A stretch of 64,000 nucleotides of DNA from Paenibacillus sp. FSL K6-1096 (GTDB lineage: Bacteria; Bacillota; Bacilli; Paenibacillales; Paenibacillaceae), in the NCBI RefSeq assembly GCF_037977055.1, contig NZ_CP150274.1, forward strand, positions 558,001-622,000, in the 5' to 3' direction. Made by a program: the position numbers and the translations under genes. Within the stretch, counting starts at the first letter, position 1. Every line of letters starts with the position of its first letter. Below the pieces are notes generated by a model. The model ran no database searches and had not been told where the DNA came from. It saw nothing but the letters and a program-made list of their open reading frames with translations. Of the stretch, positions 50,442-60,436 are shown piece after piece.

Positions 50442-52520
50442 CTAAACCTTCGCTGCCCCGCGCTTCAGAATCGCCAGCCCGTTCACGGCCAGCTTCAGCT
50501 CGTTTGGTGCGGCTGCGCCGGATTCCACATCGGTGTACTCCCGGCCGTCCAGTGTCACTACCTGCTCCTCGCCGCTGAAGTTCTGCACGAATACATAATC
50601 ATGCTCGCCGTCAGTACGCAGCTGGGCAGTCACGCCTGTTGGAAGCTCGCTGTTCAGCGTGCGGCTGATCCGCTCCTTGCCGGCAATGGCAGCATACAGG
50701 TCCACATAGAATTGCAGGTCCTTGACGCGGGTGGCCAGATGATACGCTTTACCGGCTCCCAGCTTGTTCACAGTGAGTGCCGGACGTCCGGCGTAGAAGT
50801 CGCTGCGGTAATGGCCCAGCGCCTCGGCGCCTTCCAGATGGATCAGCTCGGCGATCTCATGCGCATCGTATTCACCGCTCAGCTTCAGGCTGTTGCCCGG
50901 GTCCATAACCAGGCCGTTCAGATCGCGGCTGTGCAGCCCTTCAGTCTCCTCGGCCCAGATGCCCAGCGTTCTGCGCAGCGGTCCGGGGAAGCCGCCCAGA
51001 TGGCACAGATCCGTCTCGCCGACCACGCCCGACCAATAGGTCGCCAGCAGCGTGCCGCCCTGCTCCACGTACTTCTCGATCCGCTTGCCGTTCTCCTCGC
51101 TGATCAGGTACAGCATCGGAGCAATCACCAGCTTGTAGCCGGACAGGTCATCCCCAGAGCCTACGAGATCAGCCGGAATTCCCAGCTCCCATAGTCCCCG
51201 GTAATGCTGCAGCACGGTCTCTTCATATTTCAGCCCGGAATTGCGGATGCCCTGGGCATCCTTCACCGCCCAGCGGTTGTCCCAGTCGAACAGGATCGCC
51301 GTCTCTGCCGGTGTAGTCGTGCCTACAACATCGGTCAGCCCAGCAAGTGTGCGGCCTACCTCAGCCACATCGCGGAAGACGCGTGTCTCCGCATGGCCGC
51401 TGTGGTCGATGACCGCGCCGTGGAACTTCTCGCTGGAGCCGCGGCTTTTGCGCCACTGGAAGTATTGTACGGAATCCGAGCCATGCGCCACGGCCTGGAG
51501 TGAGGACAGCTTGTGCATGCCCGGACGCTTCAGCTTGCTGACCGACTGCCAGTTAGTCAGGGAAGGCGTACTCTCCATGAGCAGGAACGGCTTATTCTTG
51601 AAGCTGCGGTACATATCATGGTGCATTGCAGTCCACGCCGCCAGACGGGCATCGTCATCGTCCTCTGTGTATCCCCAGTCCGGATACGCATCCCAGGAGA
51701 CCACGTCAAGAATCTTCGCCATCTTGCGGTAGTCCACGCCATCGATCATATGCATATTGGTTGTGACCGGCAGCTCAGGATTGAAGCGGCGCACCGAATC
51801 AATCTCATGCTGGCAGAAGTTGATGGTCTGATCGCTCACGAAGCGGCGCCAGTCCAGGTTGAGGCCGTGAACCTGTGTCTCTCCGTGCGGAGCCGGGGAT
51901 TCGATCTGCTCCCAGGAGGTATACGTGTGGCTCCAGAAGGTTGTCCACCAGGCATGGTTCAGCTCATCCAGGTTGCCGTTGTACTTCGCCTTGAGCCAGT
52001 CTCTGAAGGCATTCTGGCAGTAATCACAGTGGCATTCGCCGCCGAATTCATTGCTGATATGCCAGCCGATAACCGCCGGATGATGCGCATAACGCTCAGC
52101 GAGCTTGGAATTGATCAGAGCGGTCTTTTCCCGGTAGACCGGAGAGGTGAAGCAATGGTTATGGCGGACGCCGTGCAGATTGCGCACCCGGTTGCGTTCC
52201 ACGCGCAGTACCTCAGGATATTTCTCGGACATCCAGGCCGGACGCGCCCCGCTCGGAGTTGCCAGGAAGGCATAGATTCCGTTCTCCTGGAACGAATCCA
52301 GCAATTGGTCCATCCAATCGAAATTGAAGACGCCTTCTTCGCGCTCCAGCGATACCCAGGAGAAAATCCCCACAGACATTACGTTGCAGCCCGCCAGCTT
52401 CATCATGCGGATATCTTCTTTCAATACCTCAGGGTATTTCAGCCATTGCTCAGGGTTGTAGTCGGCACCGTGTAGCATAAATGGAACCTTGCTGCTGATT
52501 GCCGGAACTTTGCTGCTCAT
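50442..52520 (-). CDS. GH42 beta-galactosidase
   Basis: A 692-residue retaining beta-galactosidase. FMLHGADYNPEQWLKYPEVL starts the barrel, the acid/base Glu lies in GWHISNEFGGECHCDYCQ near 155, and the nucleophile Glu in FLLMESTPSLTNWQ near 315. Zinc-binding cysteines are visible in CHCDYC. The trimerisation and C-terminal domains follow. The N-terminus repeats SSKVPAISSKVP, an oddity that may be a short duplication. No signal peptide is present. The divergent AraC gene and a cre-like site lie upstream. Confidence 0.95.
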   Translation of the reverse strand: MSSKVPAISSKVPFMLHGADYNPEQWLKYPEVLKEDIRMMKLAGCNVMSVGIFSWVSLEREEGVFNFDWMDQLLDSFQENGIYAFLATPSGARPAWMSEKYPEVLRVERNRVRNLHGVRHNHCFTSPVYREKTALINSKLAERYAHHPAVIGWHISNEFGGECHCDYCQNAFRDWLKAKYNGNLDELNHAWWTTFWSHTYTSWEQIESPAPHGETQVHGLNLDWRRFVSDQTINFCQHEIDSVRRFNPELPVTTNMHMIDGVDYRKMAKILDVVSWDAYPDWGYTEDDDDARLAAWTAMHHDMYRSFKNKPFLLMESTPSLTNWQSVSKLKRPGMHKLSSLQAVAHGSDSVQYFQWRKSRGSSEKFHGAVIDHSGHAETRVFRDVAEVGRTLAGLTDVVGTTTPAETAILFDWDNRWAVKDAQGIRNSGLKYEETVLQHYRGLWELGIPADLVGSGDDLSGYKLVIAPMLYLISEENGKRIEKYVEQGGTLLATYWSGVVGETDLCHLGGFPGPLRRTLGIWAEETEGLHSRDLNGLVMDPGNSLKLSGEYDAHEIAELIHLEGAEALGHYRSDFYAGRPALTVNKLGAGKAYHLATRVKDLQFYVDLYAAIAGKERISRTLNSELPTGVTAQLRTDGEHDYVFVQNFSGEEQVVTLDGREYTDVESGAAAPNELKLAVNGLAILKRGAAKV

Positions 52521-52604
52521 TATATTTCATCCTCTCTTGTGTGTGTAAGGTTAGAATGAGACTTTTCACTGATCTGAACTCTTCTTCAGCGTTGTCCCTT
52601 GGGG

Positions 52605-52619
52605 GTGAAACCGTTTATA
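52605..52619. promoter_or_regulatory. Candidate catabolite-responsive element
   Basis: GTGAAACCGTTTATA matches the cre pattern WTGNAANCGNWWNCA except at the first and fourteenth positions. It lies 85 bases ahead of the GH42 start, in the promoter region shared with the AraC gene. Confidence 0.4.
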
Positions 52620-52703
52620 CTGTTAATAATAAAGGATAATCAGTGAGCGCTGGTAGGATAATCATAGCGACTCCATAGCACAAAATGAAGATGAGGTGTT
52701 CAC

Positions 52704-53570
52704 TTGCTCCCCTTCTCCCTGATTGAAATGCCGCGCGACCTGAGCGCGTTCCCGCTGTACCCTTATTCGGTCGGCCGCCATATCCAGTATCACCATGTGC
52801 GTCCTGCGGGATTCCCGGTGCACCAGATTTTCCTGATCCGCAGCGGCACCGGCCGGTTCCGGGATCTGGAGAGCGGCATAGAAACGGTGCTCCAGCCGGG
52901 TATGGCGTATGCTTTTCCGCCCGACCGGGGGCATGATTATTATCCGTTATCCCATGAGCCATGGCATGTGGGCTTTATCGGGTTCCACGGAAGCCAGGCC
53001 GGTGCTGTGCTGGAGGGACTCGGCCTGCTGCCCCCAGTCCCGTTCCAGCCTGAACGGTTCAGCGAATGCTGGGAGCTGCTGGGCAGCATCTGGCATAAGG
53101 TGAACGGCAGCGCTACCAGCCGCCAGGAGGAGCAGCCGATGCAGGAGCTGTCCGTGATGCTCTACCGGCTGCTGTTGATGCTGCACCGCAGCGAAGTATC
53201 CGCAGGGCCAGTGACCCGGCTGGAGAGCGAGAATGTCCGCAACGATGCGCTGAACAAGGCGGTCAGCCTGATCAACGAGCATTTCACCGAGCCGCTGCTG
53301 ATCACCAATCTTGCCGCTGCGGTCGGCTACTCCGTCCAGCATTTCCAGCGGCTGTTCCTGCAGGAATACGGCGTGACGCCGCATAAGTATCTGCAGAACC
53401 TGCGGCTGCAGCGGGCGATGCAGATGCTGACGGAGGACCCGGAGCGTCCGGTGCAGGACATCGCCCTGAATCTCGGCATGGAGACCAATTACTTCATCCG
53501 TGTCTTCCGCAAGGCTTATGGTGTGACACCGGGAGTGATGAGAAGCCGGCTGCATCCGGACAAGCAATAA
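52704..53570 (+). CDS. AraC family regulator of the galactosidase gene
   Basis: A 288-residue regulator. The sensor half (about 1-150) resembles the arabinose-binding cupin (FPVHQIFLIRSGTGRFRDLE, GMAYAFPPDRGHDYYPLS, WHVGFIGFHGSQA). The AraC domain is at about 185-285 (LLITNLAAAVGYSVQHFQRL, then VQDIALNLGMETNYFIRVFR). The start is TTG behind GAGGTG. It is divergent from the GH42 gene. Confidence 0.92.
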   Translation: MLPFSLIEMPRDLSAFPLYPYSVGRHIQYHHVRPAGFPVHQIFLIRSGTGRFRDLESGIETVLQPGMAYAFPPDRGHDYYPLSHEPWHVGFIGFHGSQAGAVLEGLGLLPPVPFQPERFSECWELLGSIWHKVNGSATSRQEEQPMQELSVMLYRLLLMLHRSEVSAGPVTRLESENVRNDALNKAVSLINEHFTEPLLITNLAAAVGYSVQHFQRLFLQEYGVTPHKYLQNLRLQRAMQMLTEDPERPVQDIALNLGMETNYFIRVFRKAYGVTPGVMRSRLHPDKQ

Positions 53571-53619
53571 AAAAGCTGCGGCCCCAGCTTCCAGAGGAAG
53601 CTTGAGCCGCAGCTTTTTT
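53568..53619. terminator. Bidirectional terminator
   Basis: AAAAAAGCTGCGG and CCGCAGCTTTTTT pair perfectly, with an inner AGCTTCC / GGAAGCT stem. It serves the AraC gene and the convergent ABC gene. Confidence 0.92.
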
Positions 53620-53636
53620 GTGTTAGACCGTATATT

Positions 53637-55376
53637 TTATACCGCAGCGAACTGGCTGTTGTACAAGCGGGCATAATAGCCTCCGCGTCCCAGCAGCTCG
53701 TCATGGGTTCCGCTCTCCACCACATCTCCATCCTTCATGAACAGAATCATATCCGCCTCGCGGATCGTCGACAGGCGGTGGGCAATCACGAAGCTGGTCC
53801 GGCCGGAGATCATCGCCAGAAAAGCCTTCTGAATCCGTGCCTCGGTCAGCGTATCAATGCTGCTCGTCGCTTCATCAAGGATCAGCATCGGCGGATCAAC
53901 TAGCATGACGCGGGCAATGGTCAGCAGCTGCTTCTGGCCTTGGGAGAGGTTATCGCCTGACCGGCTGATGACCGTGTCATACCCGCCCGGCAGCCGCTTA
54001 ATGAAGCTGTGCGCATTCGCAGCCTTGGCGGCAGCAATGACCTCAGCATCGGTGGCGTCCCGTTTGCCGTAGGCAATATTGTCGCGGATCGATGCACCGT
54101 ACAGCCATGTCTCCTGAAGGACCATTCCGAAATTGCGCCGCAGACTGTCGCGGGTGATCGTGGTGATGTCCCGGCCGTCGATGGAGATCGTACCGCCGTC
54201 CACCTCGTAGAAGCGCATCAGGAGGTTGACGAGCGTCGTTTTGCCTGCACCGGTCTGGCCGACAATCGCCACGCGAGTGCCCGGCTTCACCTCCAGACTA
54301 AAGTCTTTGATCAGCGGGCGTTCAGGGGTATAGGCGAAGCTCACATGGTCGAAGGTAATCGTGCCCTGGCTGCTCTTCATCTCATAAGCACCGGGCTGAT
54401 CCGGGGCCTCCTGCGGCAGATCCAGAATGTGAAAGATACGCTGCGCCGATGCCGTCGCAGACTGGAGCTGCGTGATGACACCGGTGATTTCGTTAAAGGG
54501 CTTCGCGAACAGACTCGAATAGATCAGGAAGCTGGACAGGTCTCCTACCGAGAACATGGCCTTGATGACCAGCGCACTGCCGACCATCGCAATCACCGAG
54601 AAGGTAATATTGTTGACCAGCCGGGTGGCCGGGTTCGACAACGAGCCGTAGAACTGTGACTTGACTCCAGTCTGGTACAGCTCGTTGTTCCTTTCAGCGA
54701 ATTTGGCGAAGGAACGGTCCTCATAATGATAGGCCTGCACCACCTTCTGGCCGCCGACGATTTCCTCCACATAGCCGTTCAGCCCGCCGAGAATTTTGGC
54801 CTGCTCGCGGAACAGCTGCTGGGAACGCATCGTAATGAACCGGGCGACAAAAAAGGCCGCCGGAGCTGACAGCAGAACCACCAGCGTCATCACCGGACTG
54901 ATATAGAGCATGAGCCCGATGGCTCCGGCTATGGTCACCACGCCGGTCAGCAGCGTGGAGAAGCCCTGCAGCAGCCCGTCCGAGACGGCATCCATGTCAT
55001 TCACGAACCGGCTGATGCTGTCGCCCTGCGGATGATTATCATGGAACTTCAGCGGCAGCACATCCAGCTTGCCGAACAGATCGCGGCGCAGATCATACAC
55101 CGTCCGGTAAGCCAGCTTATTGGTGTAATAGGTCAGCAGCCAGGTGAAGAAGCTTCCGGTCAGATAGACAGCCCCCAGGATCAGCAGCAGCCGGAGAATT
55201 TCCGGGAAGTCCACCTGATCCGGCCCGATCATATAGTCGATCGCCCGGCCGATCAGCAGCGGGCCGATCAGGCTGGCGATGACGCTTAGAATAGCGCAGA
55301 AAATAGCGCCGTAGGTTATTTTGCGGTACTTGCGCGTATAGGTAAACAGACGTTTCCAGGTCGTCGTAGTATTCAT
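53637..55376 (-). CDS. ABC exporter half-transporter, consensus-site subunit
   Basis: A 579-residue half-transporter: six membrane segments (about 15-310) followed by an ATPase domain (about 335-575). Walker A is GQTGAGKTT, the signature is LSQGQKQ, Walker B is MLILDEATSSID with the catalytic Glu, and the H-loop is IAHRLSTIR. It overlaps the partner gene by four bases, so the two form a heterodimer of the BmrCD/LmrCD multidrug type. The partner lacks the catalytic Glu, which fits an asymmetric exporter. Confidence 0.94.
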   Translation of the reverse strand: MNTTTTWKRLFTYTRKYRKITYGAIFCAILSVIASLIGPLLIGRAIDYMIGPDQVDFPEILRLLLILGAVYLTGSFFTWLLTYYTNKLAYRTVYDLRRDLFGKLDVLPLKFHDNHPQGDSISRFVNDMDAVSDGLLQGFSTLLTGVVTIAGAIGLMLYISPVMTLVVLLSAPAAFFVARFITMRSQQLFREQAKILGGLNGYVEEIVGGQKVVQAYHYEDRSFAKFAERNNELYQTGVKSQFYGSLSNPATRLVNNITFSVIAMVGSALVIKAMFSVGDLSSFLIYSSLFAKPFNEITGVITQLQSATASAQRIFHILDLPQEAPDQPGAYEMKSSQGTITFDHVSFAYTPERPLIKDFSLEVKPGTRVAIVGQTGAGKTTLVNLLMRFYEVDGGTISIDGRDITTITRDSLRRNFGMVLQETWLYGASIRDNIAYGKRDATDAEVIAAAKAANAHSFIKRLPGGYDTVISRSGDNLSQGQKQLLTIARVMLVDPPMLILDEATSSIDTLTEARIQKAFLAMISGRTSFVIAHRLSTIREADMILFMKDGDVVESGTHDELLGRGGYYARLYNSQFAAV

Positions 55377-57124
55377 TGCATAGCCTCCTCGCTTGAGAGC
55401 TGCGACTCGCAGATTTCCTGATAGACCCCGCAGCCTGCCAGCAGCTCCTCATGGCTGCCGATGCCGGCAATCCGCCCTTCCTCGAAGACGATGATCTGAT
55501 CCGCCTGTCTGACCGTACTCACCCGCTGCGATACCAGCAGTACCGTCATCTCCTTGCTGGTCTCGTTCAGCGCACGGCGCAGAGCGGCGTCTGTAGCGAA
55601 ATCCAGCGCGCTGGAGGAATCATCCAGAATCAGGATCGAAGGACGTCCTACCACAGCGCGGGCAATGGTCAGCCGCTGCTTCTGGCCCCCGGAGAGGTTA
55701 TGCCCCCCGCGGGCAACGGGAGTATCGAGTCCCTCCGGCAGCCTGCTGATGAATTCCTCCGCCTGGGCGACCGCTGCGGCAGACATAATCTCCTCCCGGG
55801 TAGCCGTTGCCTTACCCCAACGGATGTTGTCGGCAATTGTTCCGGTGAACAGCACCGCCTTCTGCGGCACGATGCCGATCCGGGTGCGAAGCTCCTCCAG
55901 CCGGTAATCGCGCACATTCACGCCCTCTACCCTGACCTCCCCTTCCACGGCATCGTAGAAGCGCGGAATCAGGTTCACGAAGGTGCTTTTCCCTGATCCG
56001 GTACTGCCGATCAGGCCAACCGTCTGCCCGCGGCGGATATCCACATTGATATTCTCCAGGGCCAGCTCGCCGGTCTTGTTATAACCGAAGGAGACATTGC
56101 GGAAGGAGATGACCGGCGCGCTGACATCCGGCCGGGCTGCTGGCGCATCCGGTGCAGCTTCAGGCACGGAGGCGGCCATGGCGAGCACCTCATTAATCCG
56201 GTTCGCTGACGATGATGCTTTGGTGAACAGAATGACCAGATTCGAGACTACGATCAAGGCGAGCAGAATCTGGGTCACATAGTTTATGAAGGCGATAATC
56301 TCCCCTTGAGACAAGCTTCCGCCATCAATGTGAATACCGCCCACCCACAGAATGGCGATGATGGCCGCATTCACGACCAGCATGGTCAACGGGCTGAGCC
56401 AGGCGGAGATCCGGCCGACCCGGATGGCGGTCTGGGTCAGATCCTCGGATGCCTCATCGAACCGCTGCTTCTCCCGGCGGCTCTCGGCGAAGGCCCGGAT
56501 CACCCGGATACCCGACAGGTTCTCACTGAGCACCAGGGCCAGGGCATCCAGCTTCGCCTGGTATTTACGGTACATCGGGGAGCTGCGCGTAATAATGAAA
56601 TAGAGAATAACGCCGATAACTGGCGTAGCGGTAATCAGAATCAGCGACAGCCGCAGATCCAGAATCATCGCCATCAGAATCGCGCCGATACAGATGAACG
56701 GCGCGCGGATCACCAGCCGGATCAGCATGGCGACGGCCAGCTGAAGCTGGTTGACATCGTTCGTAATCCGATTAATTAAAGACGGCGTGCCGATAATATC
56801 TAGCTCGGCATAAGAGAGCGAAGAAATATGCTTGAACATTTTGTTGCGCAGCGTGGTCCCGAAGCCCTGCGAGGCCCGCGCCGCATAATATTGGCAGATC
56901 ATAGAGCAGCCGAAGCCGAGAATAGCCATCAGCACCATCAGGGAGCCCATCCGGTAGACATAGGCGCTGTCTTGTTTGGCCACCCCGTTATTGATGATCA
57001 GCGCCACAATCGTCGGCAGCAGCAGCTCAAGAATTGCTTCCAGCAGCTTGAAGATCGGCCCGATAATCACTTCTTTTCTGTATGGTTTCAGGAATCCGGC
57101 AATCTTGTACACAATTATCCACAC
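55373..57124 (-). CDS. ABC exporter half-transporter, degenerate-site subunit
   Basis: A 583-residue half-transporter with six membrane segments (about 15-305) and an ATPase domain (about 340-575). Walker A is GSTGSGKST and the signature LSGGQKQR is perfect, but Walker B ends ILILDDSSSALD with Asp instead of the catalytic Glu. The H-loop position reads VSQRVSTVR, with Gln instead of His. One composite ATP site of the pair is thus degenerate. It is the first gene of the unit, divergent from a LysR gene 155 bases away. Confidence 0.94.
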   Translation of the reverse strand: MWIIVYKIAGFLKPYRKEVIIGPIFKLLEAILELLLPTIVALIINNGVAKQDSAYVYRMGSLMVLMAILGFGCSMICQYYAARASQGFGTTLRNKMFKHISSLSYAELDIIGTPSLINRITNDVNQLQLAVAMLIRLVIRAPFICIGAILMAMILDLRLSLILITATPVIGVILYFIITRSSPMYRKYQAKLDALALVLSENLSGIRVIRAFAESRREKQRFDEASEDLTQTAIRVGRISAWLSPLTMLVVNAAIIAILWVGGIHIDGGSLSQGEIIAFINYVTQILLALIVVSNLVILFTKASSSANRINEVLAMAASVPEAAPDAPAARPDVSAPVISFRNVSFGYNKTGELALENINVDIRRGQTVGLIGSTGSGKSTFVNLIPRFYDAVEGEVRVEGVNVRDYRLEELRTRIGIVPQKAVLFTGTIADNIRWGKATATREEIMSAAAVAQAEEFISRLPEGLDTPVARGGHNLSGGQKQRLTIARAVVGRPSILILDDSSSALDFATDAALRRALNETSKEMTVLLVSQRVSTVRQADQIIVFEEGRIAGIGSHEELLAGCGVYQEICESQLSSEEAMQ

Positions 57125-57224
57125 CTAACTTAGCATAGTATGTAATCCCTCTTGCAAATCATTTAAGACCCGTTATGATTATGTCATACCTCTTTACATA
57201 TTAATAATATTGGTTTCGTATCCA

Positions 57225-57236
57225 ATCCATATGGAT
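57225..57236. promoter_or_regulatory. Palindrome between ABC exporter and LysR genes
   Basis: ATCCATATGGAT is a perfect 12-bp palindrome in the divergent promoter region, 44 bases before the LysR start. TATCC and GGATA arms extend it loosely. It could be a regulator site. Confidence 0.35.
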
Positions 57237-57279
57237 AACGTATAGCACAATTCAACCGGACCGGAGGATCAAGACACCC

Positions 57280-58149
57280 ATGGATATCCGTCAATTGAAA
57301 TACTTCCTGGCCATTGCCGAGGAAGGCCAGATTACATCCGCAGCCAGGAAGCTGCAGATGGCCCAGCCCCCGCTCAGCCAGCAGCTCAAGCTGCTGGAGG
57401 AGGAGCTGGGCGTCAAGCTGGTGGAACGCGGCCCGCGCAGCATTCAGCTTACAGAGGCCGGAATGATTCTGCGGGGCCGTGCCCAGCAGATCCTTGAGCT
57501 GACCGAATCAACCGCCAGAGAGATCAATGATTATGCCCGGGGACTGAAGGGGAGCCTGGCTATCGGCACGGTCTCCTCCTCTGGCGCTACGCTGCTTCAT
57601 GACCCGCTGGTAGAATTCCATAAGAACTATTCCGGGGTTACTTTTGAGATTCATGAAGGCAACACGTTTATGATTATCGACCTGCTGAACAAAGGGATTG
57701 TCGAAGTAGGCATTATCCGTACCCCGTTCAATACCAGCAATCTGGAATGCCTGTATTTCCATTCCGAGCCGATGATCGCGGTCATGACTGCCGATTATGA
57801 TTGGGCCCGTGGCCAGAGTGCTACCCAGCTCTGCGAGCTGCATGATAAACCGCTGATTATCTACCGCCGCTTCGAGCAGCTGATCCGCGAGACCTGCCTT
57901 ACGCATGGCTTCGAGCCGCAGATCTTCTGTATGAACGATGACGCGCGGACCACCCTGCTCTGGGCCAATGCGGGACTCGGAATCGGTATTGTGCCCAAGT
58001 CTGCGTTTGAGCTGGCCAATCACAGTAACCTGATCTATAAAGAGATCCTTTGCGAGACCCTGCGCACCCGCGTGGCCGCTGTCTGGGTGAAGGACAAATA
58101 TTTGTCGTCGCTCGCGGTCAAGTTCATCGAGACCTTCAAGTCGCTCTGA
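57280..58149 (+). CDS. LysR family regulator
   Basis: A 289-residue LysR protein. The helix-turn-helix is at residues 1-60 (MDIRQLKYFLAIAEEGQITS, then PPLSQQLKLLEEELGVKLVE). The effector domain is at about 88-285 and begins GSLAIGTVSSSGATLLHDPL, as in CitR/YwbI-type regulators. It is divergent from the heterodimeric ABC exporter and may control it. The GGAGG site lies 13 bases before the ATG, rather far. Confidence 0.93.
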   Translation: MDIRQLKYFLAIAEEGQITSAARKLQMAQPPLSQQLKLLEEELGVKLVERGPRSIQLTEAGMILRGRAQQILELTESTAREINDYARGLKGSLAIGTVSSSGATLLHDPLVEFHKNYSGVTFEIHEGNTFMIIDLLNKGIVEVGIIRTPFNTSNLECLYFHSEPMIAVMTADYDWARGQSATQLCELHDKPLIIYRRFEQLIRETCLTHGFEPQIFCMNDDARTTLLWANAGLGIGIVPKSAFELANHSNLIYKEILCETLRTRVAAVWVKDKYLSSLAVKFIETFKSL

Positions 58150-58253
58150 AGCAGCGGCCCGCTAGGTCCCGGACCCCGCATTCAGGAGGATGTCCAATCC
58201 CGGCGGCAATCATCCGCAGGCACCCGGCGGCTGCATCCCGGGGCAGACGCAAA

Positions 58254-58292
58254 CACCCCCGCCACCAGTCAGCACTGGTAGCGGGGGTTATT
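58254..58292. terminator. Bidirectional terminator
   Basis: CCCCCGC and GCGGGGG form the outer stem, CACCAG / CTGGTA the inner one. GTTATTAA follows on the plus strand. It separates the convergent LysR and htpG genes. Confidence 0.88.
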
Positions 58293-58327
58293 AACCTTTG
58301 TGGTCCGAGGCCGGAAATGCGCCGGTT

Positions 58328-60211
58328 TTAGACCATGATTTTGCAAATATCGTTCGTGAACTGCACTGGGTCGTTAACCTGGAGGCCTTCAATTAGCAGC
58401 GCCTGGTTGTACAAGAGATTGGTGTAGAGGCCCAGCTTCTCCTTGTCGCCTTCTGCCGCAGCCTTCAGCGATTTGAAGACATCATGGTGAATGTTGATTT
58501 CCAGCACCTTATCCGCCTGCACATCCTGGCCGCCGTTCGGCATGGCCTTGAGGATTTTCTCCATCTCGATCGTCAGCTCGCCTTCAGTGGACAGGCAGAC
58601 CGGATGGGACTTCAGCCGCTTGGAGGCTTTGACTGCCTTCACTTTGCCGGACAGAATGCCCTGCATTGCTTCGAACAGGTCCTTGTTCTCATTCTCTTCC
58701 TCTTCAGACGGCTTATCCTCGGCGCTCTCTTCAATACCCAGATCACCGCTGGAGACATTTCTGAATTCCTTCTCCTTGTAGGACATGATCATCTTGATCG
58801 CGAATTCGTCGATATCATCGGTGAAGTAGAGCATCTCGTAGCCCTTATCGGCAACCAGCTCGGTCTGCGGCAGCTTCTCAATGCGCTCCACCGATTCGCC
58901 GGAGGCATAGTAGATATACTTCTGGTCTTCCGGCATTCTCTCCACATATTCAGCCAGCGTCACCAGCTTGTTCTCCTTGGAGGAGTGGAACATCAGCAGG
59001 TCCTGAAGCGTCTCCTTCTCCATGCCGTAGTCGTTGTAGACCCCGAACTTGAGCTGTCTGCCAAAAGACTTATAGAACTTCTCATACGACTCGCGCTCGT
59101 CCTTCAGCATCGACAGGAGCTGGCTCTTGATCTTGCTCTTGATGTTCTTGGCAATCAGCGTCAGCTGGCGGTCATGCTGCAGCAGCTCACGGGAGATGTT
59201 CAGCGACAGATCCTCCGAATCGACCATCCCTTTGACGAAGCTGAAGTAGTCCGGCAGCAGATCCGCACATTTGTTCATAATCAGCACACCGTTGGAATAG
59301 AGCTCCAGGCCCTTCTCATATTCCTTGGTGTAATAATCAAACGGCGTATTCTCAGGAATGAACAGAATAGCGTTGTAGACCACCGCGCCGTCTGCACTAA
59401 TATGAACATGCTTCAGCGGCTTATCGAAGCCGTAGCGCTTCTCGGCATAGAAGTTGTTGTAGTCTTCTTCGGTCAGCTCTTTCTTGTTCTTGCGCCAGAT
59501 CGGCACCATGCTGTTGATGGTCTGCTCCTCGGTGACATCGATGAACTCATTCTCTGCATCTTCCTTAGGCTGTTTGCTGGTAATGTCCATCTTGATCGGG
59601 AAGCGGATGAAGTCCGAATATTTCTTGATGATCGATTTCAGGCGGTACTCTTCCAGGAATTCGTCGTAGTTATCTTCTTCGGTGTTTGCTTTGATCTTCA
59701 GCGTGATCTCTGTGCCGACCTCTTCCTTCTCCCAAGGCTCAATCGTGTAGCCGTCCGCACCCTGGGATTCCCATTTGAACGCCTGGTAGCTGCCCAGCGC
59801 CTTACTGATTACCGTCACATCGTCAGCCACCATGAATGCGGAATAGAAGCCTACCCCGAATTGTCCGATGATGTTGTGTCCGTCCTTGGCTTCATTATCC
59901 TTCTTAAAAGCAAACGAACCGCTGTTCGCGATAATCCCCAGATTGTTCTCCAGCTCTTCCTGGGTCATCCCGATTCCGGTATCGGATATGGTTAAAGTGC
60001 GGCTTTCCTTATCGGTAGTAACCTTAATGTAGTAATCCTCTTTATTAAATACCAGACTGTCATCGGATAATGCCTTGTAATAGATTTTGTCGATGGCATC
60101 GCTTGCATTGGAAATCAGTTCCCGCAGAAAAATCTCCCGCTGCGTATAGATGGAGTTAATCATCATTTCCAGCAGTCTTTTGGATTCAGCTTTGAACTCT
60201 TTTTTAGCCAT
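58328..60211 (-). CDS. htpG: Molecular chaperone HtpG (Hsp90)
   Basis: A 627-residue ATP-dependent chaperone, the length normal for bacterial Hsp90. The GHKL ATPase motifs are [15 protein letters not shown] near residue 30, [12 protein letters not shown] near 78, and [12 protein letters not shown] near 118. The middle domain has [13 protein letters not shown], and the dimerisation domain is C-terminal. GAAAGGAG lies 12 bases before the ATG. A perfect CIRCE element overlaps the start of its transcript, so it should be repressed by HrcA, unlike htpG of Bacillus subtilis. Confidence 0.98.
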   Translation of the reverse strand: MAKKEFKAESKRLLEMMINSIYTQREIFLRELISNASDAIDKIYYKALSDDSLVFNKEDYYIKVTTDKESRTLTISDTGIGMTQEELENNLGIIANSGSFAFKKDNEAKDGHNIIGQFGVGFYSAFMVADDVTVISKALGSYQAFKWESQGADGYTIEPWEKEEVGTEITLKIKANTEEDNYDEFLEEYRLKSIIKKYSDFIRFPIKMDITSKQPKEDAENEFIDVTEEQTINSMVPIWRKNKKELTEEDYNNFYAEKRYGFDKPLKHVHISADGAVVYNAILFIPENTPFDYYTKEYEKGLELYSNGVLIMNKCADLLPDYFSFVKGMVDSEDLSLNISRELLQHDRQLTLIAKNIKSKIKSQLLSMLKDERESYEKFYKSFGRQLKFGVYNDYGMEKETLQDLLMFHSSKENKLVTLAEYVERMPEDQKYIYYASGESVERIEKLPQTELVADKGYEMLYFTDDIDEFAIKMIMSYKEKEFRNVSSGDLGIEESAEDKPSEEEENENKDLFEAMQGILSGKVKAVKASKRLKSHPVCLSTEGELTIEMEKILKAMPNGGQDVQADKVLEINIHHDVFKSLKAAAEGDKEKLGLYTNLLYNQALLIEGLQVNDPVQFTNDICKIMV

Positions 60212-60261
60212 GAATAAATAAATCTCCTTTCAGAAATAACCTTCGGATGTCGGAGCTCGGT

Positions 60262-60288
60262 TTAGCACTCCACTCACCCGAGTGCTAA
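60262..60288 (-). promoter_or_regulatory. CIRCE element (HrcA operator) of htpG
   Basis: TTAGCACTC, nine bases, GAGTGCTAA: a perfect match to the CIRCE consensus. It lies just downstream of the htpG promoter (60300-60328) in the transcribed leader, the usual place for HrcA control. Confidence 0.96.
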
Positions 60289-60299
60289 CACTCCCTTTT

Positions 60300-60328
60300 A
60301 TATAACATATTCTAGTTTTTGATGTCAA
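60300..60328 (-). promoter_or_regulatory. htpG sigma-A promoter
   Basis: On the minus strand TTGACA (60328-60323) and TTATAT (60305-60300) are 17 bases apart. The CIRCE element starts 12 bases downstream. Confidence 0.85.
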
Positions 60329-60436
60329 TATCTTGCTGCACAACATAGGCTGCCGAAAAAAGTTATGCAATCTATTTTAGTCCATGTTAGCATTCGGATG
60401 TACTTCATTTTGGCTTGCTGAAAGGAACATGAGAAG

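Noticed and set aside
58484..59995. 503-codon open frame antisense to htpG
   Set aside because: Shadow of the HtpG reading frame with no start signal or recognisable domain.
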